64,000 nucleotides of DNA from Roseibium sp. HPY-6 (GTDB taxonomy: Bacteria; Pseudomonadota; Alphaproteobacteria; Rhizobiales; Stappiaceae). Made by a program: the position numbers and the translations under genes. This document shows, piece after piece, positions 25,481 through 35,970 of the stretch. Position 1 is the first letter of the stretch. Every line of letters begins with the position of its first letter. The DNA lies in assembly GCF_040530035.1 (NCBI RefSeq), contig NZ_JBEWCD010000002.1, positions 930,001 through 994,000 on the forward strand, given 5' to 3'. The notes beneath the pieces are model-generated. The model saw nothing but the letters and a program-made list of their open reading frames with translations. It was not told the origin of the DNA and did no database searches.

Positions 25481-27736
25481 ATGCAGGAAGGCGTGCGCAT
25501 CCGGGTTCGCGGTCAGGTCCAAGGCGTCGGATTTCGACCCTTCGTCTGGCAGCTCGCGCAGCGCTTCAACATCAAGGGCACTGTGCTGAACGACCCGGAA
25601 GGCGTTCTCATTCACGCGGTTGGCGTTGCAATTCCCGATTTTCTCGCCGCGCTGGAAAGCGAGACGCCGCCACTCGCCCGTATCGATGGGATTGAGCATC
25701 AGCCATTTGACTTTTGCGAGCCGCCGGAGGAATTCCGGATCGTCAAAAGTGAAGGACACGGCACCGACACCCGGGTGACGCCGGACGCGGCAACGTGTGC
25801 GTCATGCGTCGCCGACATCTTCGGAAGCGACCCGCGACGGCGCGGCTATGCCTTCACGAACTGCACCCATTGCGGACCACGGTTCACGATCCTGAGGAGG
25901 ATGCCCTACGATCGGCAAATGACATCGATGGCCTCTTTTGAGATGTGCAGCGATTGTGCCCGCGAGTATGCCGATCCCGCAGATCGCAGATTTCATGCAC
26001 AACCCATCGCTTGCGCCAGTTGCGGTCCGCAGCTTTGGCTTGAACATGGCGGGGTTCACAGTGACAAGGATGCAATTGACCGCGCAGCGGAAAGACTGTT
26101 GCAAGGGGATATTCTTGCGATTAAGGGGCTTGGGGGCTTTCATCTGGCCTGCGATGCGACAAACGAAATGGCCATCGCTAAGCTCAGGGAGAGAAAGCAT
26201 CGTCCGGCCAAACCGCTTGCCCTTATGGGGCGGCATCAGGAAATCGCGCGATATGCGGTGACCGACCCGGCTTCCAACGACCTGCTTTACGATCCGGCTG
26301 CGCCGATCGTGCTGCTGCCGACGGCGAACCTGTTGCCCTGGAACCTTGCGCCCGGCCAGGTCCGATTGGGGTGGATGCTGCCCTACACGCCACTCCATCA
26401 TCTTCTGATGGAGGCAGTCGGGCGCCCGTTGGTAATGACATCGGGAAACGTGTCTGGCGAGCCGCAGGTGATCGGCAATGAGGAGGCGCGCGAAAAACTC
26501 CGCGCCATTGTCGATGGTTTTCTAATGCATAATCGCGACATCGAGCGCCGTCTCGACGACAGTGTCGAACAGGTGACACCTCACGGTCCCATGACGTTGC
26601 GTCGCGCTCGCGGACGGGTGCCCACAACGCTGCCTCTTCCTGAAGGGTTCGAGGACGTGCCCCAAACGACTGCCTTCGGTGGACATCTGAAGTCGGCGAT
26701 CTGCCTGCTCAAGAACGGGCAGGCGCTGCTGTCGCATCATCTGGGTGATCTCGACGAGGCTCTTACATTCGATGAATTCTGCAAGGCCGATGCCGATTAC
26801 GCAGCGCTGTTTGACCATGACCCTGATGTGTTTGCCTGCGACCTGCATGACGGATATCAATCCTCGCAACATGCGCTGCGCCGTGCAGGACAAAGGCCCC
26901 TCGTGGCTGTTCAGCATCATCACGCTCATCTTGCGTCGTGCATGAGCGACAACGCCTGGCCTCTTGAAAGCGGTGCGGTTGCCGGGATCATTCTGGATGG
27001 TTTGGGGCTGGGCACCGATGGAACCATTTGGGGCGGTGAACTGCTGGTTGGAGACTATTGCACGTTCCGCCGCGTTCTCTCGCTGGAGCCTGCATGTCTC
27101 GTTGGCGGCGATGCAGCACAGCGCCAGCCCTGGCGCAACGCTGTGATGCGCCTCGACATGGCGGGACTTGCAGACGCTTCAGATCGATTGTTCGCTGAAC
27201 AGCCTGTCGACCTGATCCGCCAGGCTGCTGCGGCGCGAATGAATTCCTTGCCGTCGAGCAGCGCAGGCAGACTGTTTGATGCCGTCGCTGCCGTGCTCGG
27301 GCTTTGTCCGGATGCCCAGAGCTTCGAGGGCGAAGCCGCCATGCGCCTCGAGGCACTGGCAACAATGGCGCCGGAATACCTTCAAAAGCCGTATCCGTTC
27401 GGTCGACAGGGCGATCTTCTCACAACCGGGCCCTTGTTTGAGTGTATCGTTGATGACCTTGAAAAGGGCATATCTGCCGCCGCCATCGCTGCACGGTTTC
27501 ATGCCGGTCTCGCCAAGGCATTCGCCGCGCCTGCCGTGTCGCTGGTCTCCGCGGGTGAAGCCCAAGCGGTCGCGTTGTCGGGTGGGTGCTTCCAGAACGC
27601 CACGTTGCAGAGTGCCTTCATGTCGGCGCTCGGGGATGTTCCGGTCATGCTTCATCGCAGCGTACCAGCAAACGACGGCGGCCTCGCAATGGGCCAGGCG
27701 CTGATCGCTGCGGCACGTTCGGTTTCAGGGCGGTAA
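25481..27736 (+). CDS. hypF: Carbamoyltransferase HypF
   Basis: Maturation enzyme of 751 residues that makes the carbamoyl group later turned into the cyanide ligands of the NiFe site. Order: acylphosphatase-like domain (VRGQVQGVGFRPFVWQLA at residues 9-26), two zinc fingers (CASCVADIF...CTHCG; CSDCAREY...CASCG, about 105-185), a YrdC-like domain (about 200-390), and a Kae1-like carbamoyltransferase with the metal motif VQHHHAHLASC. I chose the ATG at 25481, just past the hupV stop. It is a full-length family member. Its place after hupTUV rather than with the other hyp genes is the Rhodobacter-type arrangement. Confidence 0.95.
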   Translation: MQEGVRIRVRGQVQGVGFRPFVWQLAQRFNIKGTVLNDPEGVLIHAVGVAIPDFLAALESETPPLARIDGIEHQPFDFCEPPEEFRIVKSEGHGTDTRVTPDAATCASCVADIFGSDPRRRGYAFTNCTHCGPRFTILRRMPYDRQMTSMASFEMCSDCAREYADPADRRFHAQPIACASCGPQLWLEHGGVHSDKDAIDRAAERLLQGDILAIKGLGGFHLACDATNEMAIAKLRERKHRPAKPLALMGRHQEIARYAVTDPASNDLLYDPAAPIVLLPTANLLPWNLAPGQVRLGWMLPYTPLHHLLMEAVGRPLVMTSGNVSGEPQVIGNEEAREKLRAIVDGFLMHNRDIERRLDDSVEQVTPHGPMTLRRARGRVPTTLPLPEGFEDVPQTTAFGGHLKSAICLLKNGQALLSHHLGDLDEALTFDEFCKADADYAALFDHDPDVFACDLHDGYQSSQHALRRAGQRPLVAVQHHHAHLASCMSDNAWPLESGAVAGIILDGLGLGTDGTIWGGELLVGDYCTFRRVLSLEPACLVGGDAAQRQPWRNAVMRLDMAGLADASDRLFAEQPVDLIRQAAAARMNSLPSSSAGRLFDAVAAVLGLCPDAQSFEGEAAMRLEALATMAPEYLQKPYPFGRQGDLLTTGPLFECIVDDLEKGISAAAIAARFHAGLAKAFAAPAVSLVSAGEAQAVALSGGCFQNATLQSAFMSALGDVPVMLHRSVPANDGGLAMGQALIAAARSVSGR

Positions 27737-27802
27737 TTAAGCTGCCAATCCGCGAAACGACCGGTTACTCATCAACCAATCAACTTTCCGAAATGTCGGG
27801 TG

Positions 27803-27826
27803 AATTTCAGATATCTATCTGAAATT
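27803..27826. promoter_or_regulatory. 24-bp dyad upstream of hupS
   Basis: AATTTCAGATA (27803-27813) and TATCTGAAATT (27816-27826) are perfect inverted repeats separated by TC. The dyad lies in the 222-base gap between hypF and hupS, about 135 bases before the chosen hupS start, next to a run of seven T (from about 27836). Position fits an activator or IHF-type architectural site for the structural operon. No T-run directly adjoins the stem, and the stem is AT-rich, so a terminator reading is weaker. Confidence 0.55.
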
Positions 27827-27958
27827 AAGAAGATAATTTTTTTCTGCTTATGGGTCGGTGAAACCTTTGAAACGACGTGGAAGGCATATCAGTCTCCTGC
27901 GATGAAAGATGCCGTCAGGAAGGGACGGCTTCCGAAGTCGCTGCTGGAGGAGATATTC

Positions 27959-29053
27959 GTGGCCGACGTTGAAACCTTTTACGATGTGATGCGCCGGCAA
28001 GGTATTACCCGGCGCAGCTTCATGAAATACTGTGCGCTGACGGCCTCGGCGTTGGGGCTTGGACCTGCGTTCGTGCCCAAGATTGCTCACGCCATGGAGA
28101 CCAAACAGCGTACGCCTGTCATCTGGGTGCACGGCCTGGAATGCACCTGTTGTTCCGAGAGCTTCATCCGGTCCGCGCACCCGCTGGCAAAGGACGTGGT
28201 GTTGTCGATGATCAGTCTCGATTACGACGACACCCTTATGGCGGCGGCAGGGCACGCCGCTGAAGCTGCATTTGAAGACACCATCCAGAAATACAAGGGC
28301 GAGTACATCCTTGCTGTCGAGGGCAATCCGCCGCTGAACGAAGACGGAATGTTCTGTATCACGGGCGGCAAGCCATTCGTGGAAAAGCTGCGCTACGCGG
28401 CCAAGGACGCCAAGGCGATCATCAGCTGGGGGGCATGTGCGTCCTATGGGTGCGTTCAGGCCGCCAAGCCAAACCCGACGCAGGCGACGCCCGTGCACAA
28501 GGTCATCCTGGACAAGCCAATCATCAAGGTCCCCGGATGTCCGCCGATCGCGGAGGTCATGACAGGTGTTATCACCTACATGCTCACGTTCGACCGCTTG
28601 CCTGAACTCGACCGGCAAGGCCGTCCGGCGATGTTCTACGGGCAGCGCATCCACGACAAGTGTTACCGCCGGCCCCATTTCGACGCCGGTCAGTTCGTCG
28701 AGGAGTGGGATGATGAATATGCCAGGAAAGGCTACTGCCTCTACAAGATGGGTTGTAAGGGGCCGACAACCTACAACGCCTGTTCCACAATCCGCTGGAA
28801 CGACGGCGTCAGCTTCCCGATCCAGTCGGGGCACGGTTGCATCGGCTGTTCTGAAGACGGTTTCTGGGATCAGGGAGCATTCTACGACCGCGTGACCGAT
28901 CTGACACAGTTTGGTGTGGAGTCCAACGCTGATCAGGTCGGTTTCGCCGCCGCTGGCGTGGTTGGCGCCGGTGTCGCCGCGCACGCCGCAGTTTCCGCCC
29001 TCAAGACCGCCCAGAAGAAAACCCAGTCACAACCCAGCAAAGAGGAGGCCTGA
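27959..29053 (+). CDS. hupS: Uptake [NiFe]-hydrogenase small subunit HupS, O2-tolerant type
   Basis: Electron-transfer subunit of the membrane-bound hydrogenase, 364 residues. The GTG at 27959 is preferred: GGAGGAG lies 7 bases upstream and the protein then starts [23 protein letters not shown] as in the family; ATG 27902 is an open alternative. Tat motif at residues 18-23, cleavage near AHA45. In mature numbering, the proximal-cluster cysteines are 17, 19, 20, 115, 120 and 149 ([18 protein letters not shown]): all six of the [4Fe-3S] type. A C-terminal hydrophobic anchor ([16 protein letters not shown]) holds it to the membrane beside HupC. hupL follows after 3 bases. Confidence 0.96.
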   Translation: MADVETFYDVMRRQGITRRSFMKYCALTASALGLGPAFVPKIAHAMETKQRTPVIWVHGLECTCCSESFIRSAHPLAKDVVLSMISLDYDDTLMAAAGHAAEAAFEDTIQKYKGEYILAVEGNPPLNEDGMFCITGGKPFVEKLRYAAKDAKAIISWGACASYGCVQAAKPNPTQATPVHKVILDKPIIKVPGCPPIAEVMTGVITYMLTFDRLPELDRQGRPAMFYGQRIHDKCYRRPHFDAGQFVEEWDDEYARKGYCLYKMGCKGPTTYNACSTIRWNDGVSFPIQSGHGCIGCSEDGFWDQGAFYDRVTDLTQFGVESNADQVGFAAAGVVGAGVAAHAAVSALKTAQKKTQSQPSKEEA

Positions 29054-29056
29054 TCC

Positions 29057-30850
<1,794 letters not shown>

Positions 30851-30861
30851 GGAGAAGCGCA

Positions 30862-31068
30862 ATGAGATTCGCTGCATTGATTGTTTTTGCCCTTGCCAGC
30901 ACGGCGGCGACGGCACATGGCGGCCACGAAGAGGCCAGAACCATGGGTGACGCGCATTGGTTTGCGTCAGCCGACCATCTTCTGATGCTGATGCTCGGCG
31001 GGCTTTTGTTCGGTGTGGGCGTATACGCGCTGCTTCGTCGACTGCTTGCTTCGCGGACCCAATCATAG
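30862..31068 (+). CDS. Small His-rich membrane protein between hupL and hupC
   Basis: A 68-residue protein with GAGGAG immediately before the ATG. The N-terminus MRFAALIVFALASTAATAHGG looks like a signal peptide, giving a mature start HGGHEEARTMGDAHW, followed by one membrane helix LLMLMLGGLLFGVGVYALL and a short basic tail. Spacing (11 bases from hupL, 9 to hupC) places it firmly in the structural operon. I do not recognise it; the 'AHGGHE' start and ADHLLML segment faintly recall the N-terminus of HupE-type nickel permeases, but it is far too short to be one. A hydrogenase-associated membrane or metal-binding accessory is possible. Confidence 0.8.
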   Translation: MRFAALIVFALASTAATAHGGHEEARTMGDAHWFASADHLLMLMLGGLLFGVGVYALLRRLLASRTQS

Positions 31069-31077
31069 GAGGGCCTC

Positions 31078-31824
31078 ATGGCTGACATGTCGACCGATCC
31101 GCTTGCCGGAACGCACGCCGACTCTGAAGACCGTTCCCACACCAGCCGGCAAACCAGCGTCTATGTCTATGAGGCTCCGGTGCGAATGTGGCATTGGATC
31201 AACGCTGCGGCGATCATGGTTTTGTGCCTGACCGGATACCTCATCGGGTCTCCGCCGCCGACTATGGAAATTGCCGAGGCAACAAACCAGTTCGTTTTCG
31301 GCTATATCCGGTTCGTCCATTTCGCGGCGGGCTGGGTTCTGGCGATCGGCTTTCTAGGCCGCATCTACTGGGCAATTTTCGGAAACCATCACGCACGCCA
31401 GTTGTTTTATCTGCCGCTTTTGAGCAGCACCTGGTGGCGCGAAGTCTGGTTCGAGGTGCGCTGGTACCTCTTTCTGGAAAAAGAGCCCAAGAAATATGTC
31501 GGCCACAACCCGCTGGCACAACTGACGATGTTCTGTTTCATCACCATTGGTGTGAGCTTCATGATCATCACCGGGTTCGCCCTTTATGGCGAGGGTCTGG
31601 GCCACGGCAGCTGGGCGGACATTATGTTCGGCTGGGTTTTCACTCTGTTCGGCGGCAACAGCATGCTGGTGCATACCTATCACCATCTCGGCATGTGGTG
31701 GATCGTGATCTTCATGATCATCCATATCTATGTGGCCGTTCGTGAAGACATCATGAGCCGTCAATCGATCGTGTCGACCATGATTTCGGGACACCGAACC
31801 TTCAAGGACGACAGGCCGAACTGA
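31078..31824 (+). CDS. hupC: Ni/Fe-hydrogenase b-type cytochrome subunit HupC (HoxZ)
   Basis: Di-heme membrane cytochrome b of 248 residues that anchors HupSL and passes electrons to quinone. Four hydrophobic helices are visible, starting 'VRMWHWINAAAIMVLCLTGYLIG' (about residues 36-60), with candidate heme histidines in that helix, in 'FVHFAAGWVLAIGF', and near the end in 'HTYHHLGMWWIVIFMIIHIYVAVRE'. AGGAGG lies just before the ATG. A rho-independent terminator follows 23 bases after the stop, closing the structural subunit block. Confidence 0.95.
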   Translation: MADMSTDPLAGTHADSEDRSHTSRQTSVYVYEAPVRMWHWINAAAIMVLCLTGYLIGSPPPTMEIAEATNQFVFGYIRFVHFAAGWVLAIGFLGRIYWAIFGNHHARQLFYLPLLSSTWWREVWFEVRWYLFLEKEPKKYVGHNPLAQLTMFCFITIGVSFMIITGFALYGEGLGHGSWADIMFGWVFTLFGGNSMLVHTYHHLGMWWIVIFMIIHIYVAVREDIMSRQSIVSTMISGHRTFKDDRPN

Positions 31825-31847
31825 CCTGAACCAAGTGACATCTTCAG

Positions 31848-31875
31848 AAAAGCAGGTCATCGGGCCTGCTTTTTT
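31848..31875 (+). terminator. Rho-independent terminator after hupC
   Basis: AGCAGG (31851-31856) pairs with CCTGCT (31865-31870); flanking AAA pairs with the following T run (31871-31875). A classic GC stem with 8-base loop and poly-T, placed in the middle of the hup island. It should separate hupSL-orf-hupC from hupD onward, at least in part. Confidence 0.85.
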
Positions 31876-32093
31876 GTTTGTAAGGTAAGCTTTCACCGGG
31901 AAATCGAATTGGAAGGTTTGTTTTCACTCAGGTTTGAGAGTTGGAGCGCCCTTTTGAAAAAATATGATTAAATACAGATATTTAGAGAAAATCTGGAATT
32001 TTGAGAAATGTCATTTGCTCCCGAAACCAGAAGTCTTACGCTTGGTTTGAGAAAAATTGGAAAGCAAGTTTCCAGTTTTTGAGGGAGGAATTC

Positions 32094-32702
32094 ATGACGG
32101 CACAGGTGCTCGTTCTTGGCATCGGGAATGTCCTATGGGCCGACGAGGGGTTTGGCGTACGGTGCGTCGAAGCTCTGGCAGACAACTGGACTTTCGACCA
32201 AAACGTGAAGCTTCTGGATGGCGGTACGCAGGGGCTCTACCTGCTTCCATTTCTTGAGACTGCCGATATCCTTCTTGTCTTTGATGCGATTGATTACGGG
32301 CTTGCCCCCGGCACCTTGAAGATCGTGGAAGGCGATGAGGTACCCAGTTTCATGGGCGCCAAGAAGATGTCCCTGCACCAGACCGGATTTCAGGACGTGA
32401 TCGCGACCGCCCGGTTGATGGGCTACTGCCCTGAAACGCTCATTCTGATCGGTTGCCAGCCGGAAGAGCTTGAAGACTATGGAGGCGGCTTGCGCGCTTC
32501 CGTTGCGGAGCAGATCGGTCCGGCGCTCGAGATTGCCTTGCTGCAGCTATCAGAACTCGGTGTTCAAGCCGTCCCCGGAAAAGGCGATACACGGCTGCTG
32601 GCAGACCCGTCCATTTTGCGCGGTGCCTATGAAACCGGGCGCCCGTCTGAAGACGCCGCCTGCCGCATTGGTGACGATCGCTTCTTTCCGAACGGCAGCT
32701 GA
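32094..32702 (+). CDS. hupD: Hydrogenase maturation endopeptidase HupD
   Basis: Protease of 202 residues that clips the HupL tail after nickel is inserted. GAGGGAGGAA (32081-32090) directly precedes the ATG at 32094; an in-frame extension upstream to 32001 is AT-rich and unlike the family. Conserved metal-binding positions are present: Glu18 in [11 protein letters not shown], Asp in FDAIDYG (65/68) and His96 in SLHQTGF. About 270 bases separate it from hupC. This gap holds a terminator and an AT-rich stretch (about 31950-32060) that may carry a promoter for hupD-hypE. Confidence 0.94.
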   Translation: MTAQVLVLGIGNVLWADEGFGVRCVEALADNWTFDQNVKLLDGGTQGLYLLPFLETADILLVFDAIDYGLAPGTLKIVEGDEVPSFMGAKKMSLHQTGFQDVIATARLMGYCPETLILIGCQPEELEDYGGGLRASVAEQIGPALEIALLQLSELGVQAVPGKGDTRLLADPSILRGAYETGRPSEDAACRIGDDRFFPNGS

Positions 32703-32706
32703 ACCG

Positions 32707-33027
32707 ATGTGTCTTGGCATTCCAATGCAGCTCTTTGCGATCCACGGCATAGCAGGCCATGTGTCACGTGGCTCACACCAGGAACTGGTCGACTTGTCGC
32801 TGACGCCTGACGCGGTAGTTGGCGATTGGGTTCTGACTTTCCTGGGAGCTGCGAGAGAAATCATAAGCGCTGACGAAGCGGCAAAGATCTCGGCAGCGCT
32901 GGAGGGATTGAGCGCTGTTATGAACGGCGGCTCAGCCGGCAACGCCTTTGCCGATCTCGAAGAGACCGAACCCAGTTTACCCAGCCATCTGCAAGCCGCG
33001 CTTGATGCCGGACGCACAACGGCTTGA
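32707..33027 (+). CDS. hupF: HypC-like hydrogenase chaperone HupF
   Basis: A 106-residue HypC/HupF family protein starting [10 protein letters not shown], with the essential Cys2 that binds the HupL precursor or the Fe(CN)2CO carrier. A second conserved block is '[21 protein letters not shown]'. It is longer at the C-terminus than HypC encoded at 38613. In Rhizobium, HupF is known to protect HupL during synthesis in air, which fits the O2-tolerant enzyme here. It starts 4 bases after the hupD stop. Confidence 0.93.
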   Translation: MCLGIPMQLFAIHGIAGHVSRGSHQELVDLSLTPDAVVGDWVLTFLGAAREIISADEAAKISAALEGLSAVMNGGSAGNAFADLEETEPSLPSHLQAALDAGRTTA

Positions 33028-33039
33028 GGAGGACCGTTG

Positions 33040-33423
33040 ATGAACCACCCACTCATAACTCGCCTGATTACGGATTTCGGTTGGCCTAAGCTGACAACGA
33101 TGGATGAATTCAGTGCATTTACCGAAGCACCGGGTGTCCATGTCCTGTTTGTTCCAGGTGATCCTGCACGCAACCTCGAAACGCCGGATGTCGCGGTAAT
33201 CCTTCCGGAACTGCAGATGGCATTTCAAGGGCAATTCGACTGCGCGGTCGTAGATGAGCCCATTGAGTACAAGGTGCGTGAAGATGCCGGTGTTCTGAAA
33301 ACGCCCAGCCTGATCTTCTATCGCCAGGGCCGGATGATCGGCGGGATACCGAAAGTCCGTGATTGGCAGGAATACGTCCAGAGGATCAGCCAGTTCATCG
33401 TCGAACCTGTTGCCGCCGAATGA
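33040..33423 (+). CDS. hupG: Hydrogenase accessory protein HupG (HoxO/HyaE family)
   Basis: A 127-residue thioredoxin-fold protein of the HyaE/HupG family. 'ITRLITDFGWPKLTTMDEFSAFTEAPGVHVLFVPGDPARNLETPDVAVILPEL' is the typical opening, and 'LKTPSLIFYRQGRMIGGIPKVRDWQEY' the typical end. It has no CxxC, so it is not a redox thioredoxin; the family is thought to bind the Tat signal of the small subunit. The ATG at 33040 follows GAGGAGG at the hupF stop; a TTG three bases earlier is an alternative. Confidence 0.9.
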   Translation: MNHPLITRLITDFGWPKLTTMDEFSAFTEAPGVHVLFVPGDPARNLETPDVAVILPELQMAFQGQFDCAVVDEPIEYKVREDAGVLKTPSLIFYRQGRMIGGIPKVRDWQEYVQRISQFIVEPVAAE

Positions 33424-33433
33424 GGAAATGATC

Positions 33434-34264
33434 ATGTCCAGCAATTTCTTGACACCACCGATCGGGTTCGGTCCAGGGTCCCAGCCGCTCGAAGCAGGTG
33501 ATGAAAAACTGGATTACATGGCAATGCCCCAGGACATGCGCGCCTACGCGCCGCGCATTCCTGAAGTCGAAGGCCCGCTGGACGATCTGGCGCCGGCGCT
33601 GGCATTGTTGCGCGAAGTCGCGCAAGCCTGTGCTTCCGGTGTCTCGGCCCGGTTCGACCTTTCCACGCTTGATGCCGAAAACATCAGCCTGATCTCGGAG
33701 ACGCTTGGAGAAGGCGAAGTTGCCGCAAAAGTAAGAGGCGTTCCGGCCATCGCGGTACAGGAAAGCGTTTTTGCCGGGGTCTGGAGTTTGAACGGCGTTG
33801 GCCTGCGAACGGTCGAAGTTGGTCCGATACCTGGATGCGTCACGAAAGACCCTTTCCGCCCCACACGGCGCGCGCAGCTTGACGCGACACCGAAGGCCCA
33901 AGGTGTTATCAACGCACCGGCGTTGCTGGCAGAGTTGTGCCACAAGTCATCCAATTTCGACCGGGATGACGCGCTTGAAGTTATCAATCTGACCCTGCTG
34001 CCACACACGGAGGAAGATCTTGCGTGGCTGGACGCTGCCCTTGGCGAGGGAGCCGTTACCATACTCTCACGGGGATATGGCAACTGCCGGATCACAGCGA
34101 CAGCACTGAAGCACGTGTGGCGTGTGCAATTCTTTAACTCCATGGACACGCTCATCCTGGACACGTTTGAAGTCACCGATGTTCCGGAAGTAGCCTTGGC
34201 CGCGCCCGAGGATTTGTCCGACAGCGGCTCGAGGATCCTGAAAGTCCTGGAGGCAATTGCATGA
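33434..34264 (+). CDS. hupH: Hydrogenase accessory protein HupH (HoxQ/HyaF family)
   Basis: A 276-residue maturation protein acting on the small subunit. It begins MSSNFLTPPIGFGPGSQPL and contains the family block 'LLAELCHKSSNFDRDDALEVINLTLLPHTEEDLAWLDAALGEGAVTILSRGYGNCRITAT'. The ATG at 33434 gives better spacing to GAGGA than the ATG at 33428. The stop overlaps the hupJ start as ATGA. HupG and HupH usually work together in preparing HupS for assembly. Confidence 0.92.
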   Translation: MSSNFLTPPIGFGPGSQPLEAGDEKLDYMAMPQDMRAYAPRIPEVEGPLDDLAPALALLREVAQACASGVSARFDLSTLDAENISLISETLGEGEVAAKVRGVPAIAVQESVFAGVWSLNGVGLRTVEVGPIPGCVTKDPFRPTRRAQLDATPKAQGVINAPALLAELCHKSSNFDRDDALEVINLTLLPHTEEDLAWLDAALGEGAVTILSRGYGNCRITATALKHVWRVQFFNSMDTLILDTFEVTDVPEVALAAPEDLSDSGSRILKVLEAIA

Positions 34265-35064
34265 CCGGGTTCGAGGGAAGCTTCCTGGGCGCCACCAACA
34301 AGATCAGCCATGCTGCGATCATGGAATGCAAGATCTGCTGGACGCCCTATGATCCCGCGGAGGGAGACGACTATCGCCAGATCGAGCCTGGAACCGCGTT
34401 TGTGAATTTGCCGGACGATTGGTCTTGCCCGAATTGCAGTGCGCCAAAAGAACAGTTCATGGTCCTTGAAGATCCCGGCGCCGCGTCGGTCCTTGAAGCC
34501 AGCCGGCTTGACGAGGTCGCATCGCGTCTGGTCGCGGACTTCCGTGAGGTCTGGCACGCCGGAATGCGGGACCTTCCAATGGTCAACAAGCTGCTCTCCG
34601 TCGAGGCGATCGGTTTTCAGATCTGGAACGAACGTCCAATCGGTGTGTTGATGACCCCGTGGTTCATGAACCTTGTCCTGTTGCCCGCCGAAAACGAAAG
34701 CTGGGATGAAATCAAGCCTGGAACAAAGGACGTGATCAGCTTTCCCTCCGGCGACTACGAGTTCATTCACAACGCGCGTGAAATGACGGGCAGCTATATG
34801 GCGTGCTCCCTGTTTTCGCCGATGTGGGATTTCAAAACGCAAATGCAGGCGGTGGACGTTGCACGCGCGGTCATGGTGGCGCTGTTCGATCCTGAAAACG
34901 TCGCCGAGACCGATCGGTCCGCCGATATCCGTGCGGCACGCGAAACAGACCTTGAACAGGCGGAAATTGACGAAGTAGGTGGGAAACCAGACACGGAGCT
35001 CGTGCCGACCCGGCGCGCGGTGATCACCGGTGGCCTCTCGACCGGCGCGACGATGGAGAGCTGA
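34261..35064 (+). CDS. hupJ: Rubredoxin-HupJ fusion, hydrogenase assembly protein
   Basis: A two-part protein of 267 residues. Residues about 20-75 form a rubredoxin-like domain with both knuckles, MECKICWTPYDP and CPNCSAPKEQF, and a WTPY/DD-W core. Residues about 85-215 are a HybE/HupJ-type assembly chaperone with LPMVNKLLSVEAIGFQIW and GVLMTPWFMNLVLLP. In Rhizobium these are two genes, hupI and hupJ; here they form one reading frame. The rubredoxin part is thought to assist small-subunit FeS assembly in air. Start overlaps hupH. Confidence 0.92.
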   Translation: MTGFEGSFLGATNKISHAAIMECKICWTPYDPAEGDDYRQIEPGTAFVNLPDDWSCPNCSAPKEQFMVLEDPGAASVLEASRLDEVASRLVADFREVWHAGMRDLPMVNKLLSVEAIGFQIWNERPIGVLMTPWFMNLVLLPAENESWDEIKPGTKDVISFPSGDYEFIHNAREMTGSYMACSLFSPMWDFKTQMQAVDVARAVMVALFDPENVAETDRSADIRAARETDLEQAEIDEVGGKPDTELVPTRRAVITGGLSTGATMES

Positions 35065-35067
35065 AGA

Positions 35068-35970
35068 ATGCGCACGCGCGGTACATCGGGTTCGGCAATG
35101 ATGAAAGCAAGGCCTTCCGCGCCGCTTCCCGTTGCTGGCCTCGTCGTCGGCAAGTCGGCCGAAGATGCCGCTGAGCTGCTGCCGCGCCTGTTCAACCTGT
35201 GCCGTGTGACCCAGGATATGGCTGCACGCATGGCATTCGGCCTTCAGCCAGGCCGGAATCCGATGGAGGAATTGCGGCGCGAAATCCTTCGGGATCATCT
35301 GATCAAGTTCTGCATAAGCTTCCCGGCGTTTTTCGGACGCAATCCGCGCCCGCTGCCCCAGGACCTGATGAGCGGATCGCGTCAGGTCCGGGCCAGCCTT
35401 TTCGGAGTGCATGGTTGTCCGCCAACAACGCCGTCCGAATTCGACGCCTTTTTGAACGCCGGTGATGCCGCCGGTGAAACGCTGGACCAGATCGGTGTCT
35501 GCTTCGCGCCTGGAGAAGCCGCTACCGCGATCCTGTCAACCGTGTCCCGGCAAAATGTCTTTGGTGCCGAGGCCCTTGAAAACTCGGTGGCCGCGCGCCA
35601 GGCACACCATCCGGTCATGCGGCATGTCGAGCGTAAATACGGTCGTGGACCGCTTTGGCGCGCGACGGCCCGACTTTACGATGCAGAGGACTGCCTGACC
35701 GGACGTCTTCAGGAAGCGGTGCTTGTTCGGCCTGGCCGCGCCATTGTACCGGCGGCCAGAGGCACATACGCAATCAGCGCCGACGTGGAAGACGGGATGG
35801 TCACGAACTTTCGACGCATTACGCCGACGGATCATCTCATGACACCAGGCGGCGTACTCGATCAGTCTCTTGCGAGCCTGCCACACAAGAACGCTGAGCT
35901 GGCGCCGCTTGTCCTCGATATTCTCGACCCGTGCATACCGGTCTCATTGGTGGAGGTGCGCGATGCATGA
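35068..35970 (+). CDS. hupK: Hydrogenase accessory protein HupK (HoxV)
   Basis: A 300-residue scaffold-like paralogue of the hydrogenase large subunit. The N-terminal '[22 protein letters not shown]' replaces the L1 RxCGxC motif, and the C-terminal [14 protein letters not shown] keeps one Cys of the HupL DPCxxCxxH motif but loses the other Cys and the His. HupK/HoxV proteins are proposed to hold the Fe(CN)2CO unit during transfer. The first ATG at 35068 is used; ATGs at 35098/35101 are alternatives. It overlaps hypA by 8 bases. Confidence 0.9.
   Translation: MRTRGTSGSAMMKARPSAPLPVAGLVVGKSAEDAAELLPRLFNLCRVTQDMAARMAFGLQPGRNPMEELRREILRDHLIKFCISFPAFFGRNPRPLPQDLMSGSRQVRASLFGVHGCPPTTPSEFDAFLNAGDAAGETLDQIGVCFAPGEAATAILSTVSRQNVFGAEALENSVAARQAHHPVMRHVERKYGRGPLWRATARLYDAEDCLTGRLQEAVLVRPGRAIVPAARGTYAISADVEDGMVTNFRRITPTDHLMTPGGVLDQSLASLPHKNAELAPLVLDILDPCIPVSLVEVRDA

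Noticed and set aside
27803..27842. The 24-bp dyad plus T run as a terminator for hypF
   Set aside because: Stem is AT-rich with a 2-base loop and the T run is about 10 bases away; an operator is more likely, though not excluded.
27800..27958. N-terminal extension of HupS ([11 protein letters not shown]... or from ATG 27902)
   Set aside because: It would run through the 24-bp dyad and poly-T; GTG 27959 has an ideal GGAGGAG and yields mature cysteine numbers that match O2-tolerant hydrogenases exactly.
27737..27958. Sigma-54 (GG-N10-GC) promoter before hupS
   Set aside because: I searched by eye for TGGCAC-N5-TTGC and found no convincing match; consistent with the missing GAFTGA loop in HupR.
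33544..35412. 622-codon minus-strand frame across hupH, hupJ and hupK
   Set aside because: Pure antisense shadow of three well-identified genes; composition and lack of motifs argue against coding.
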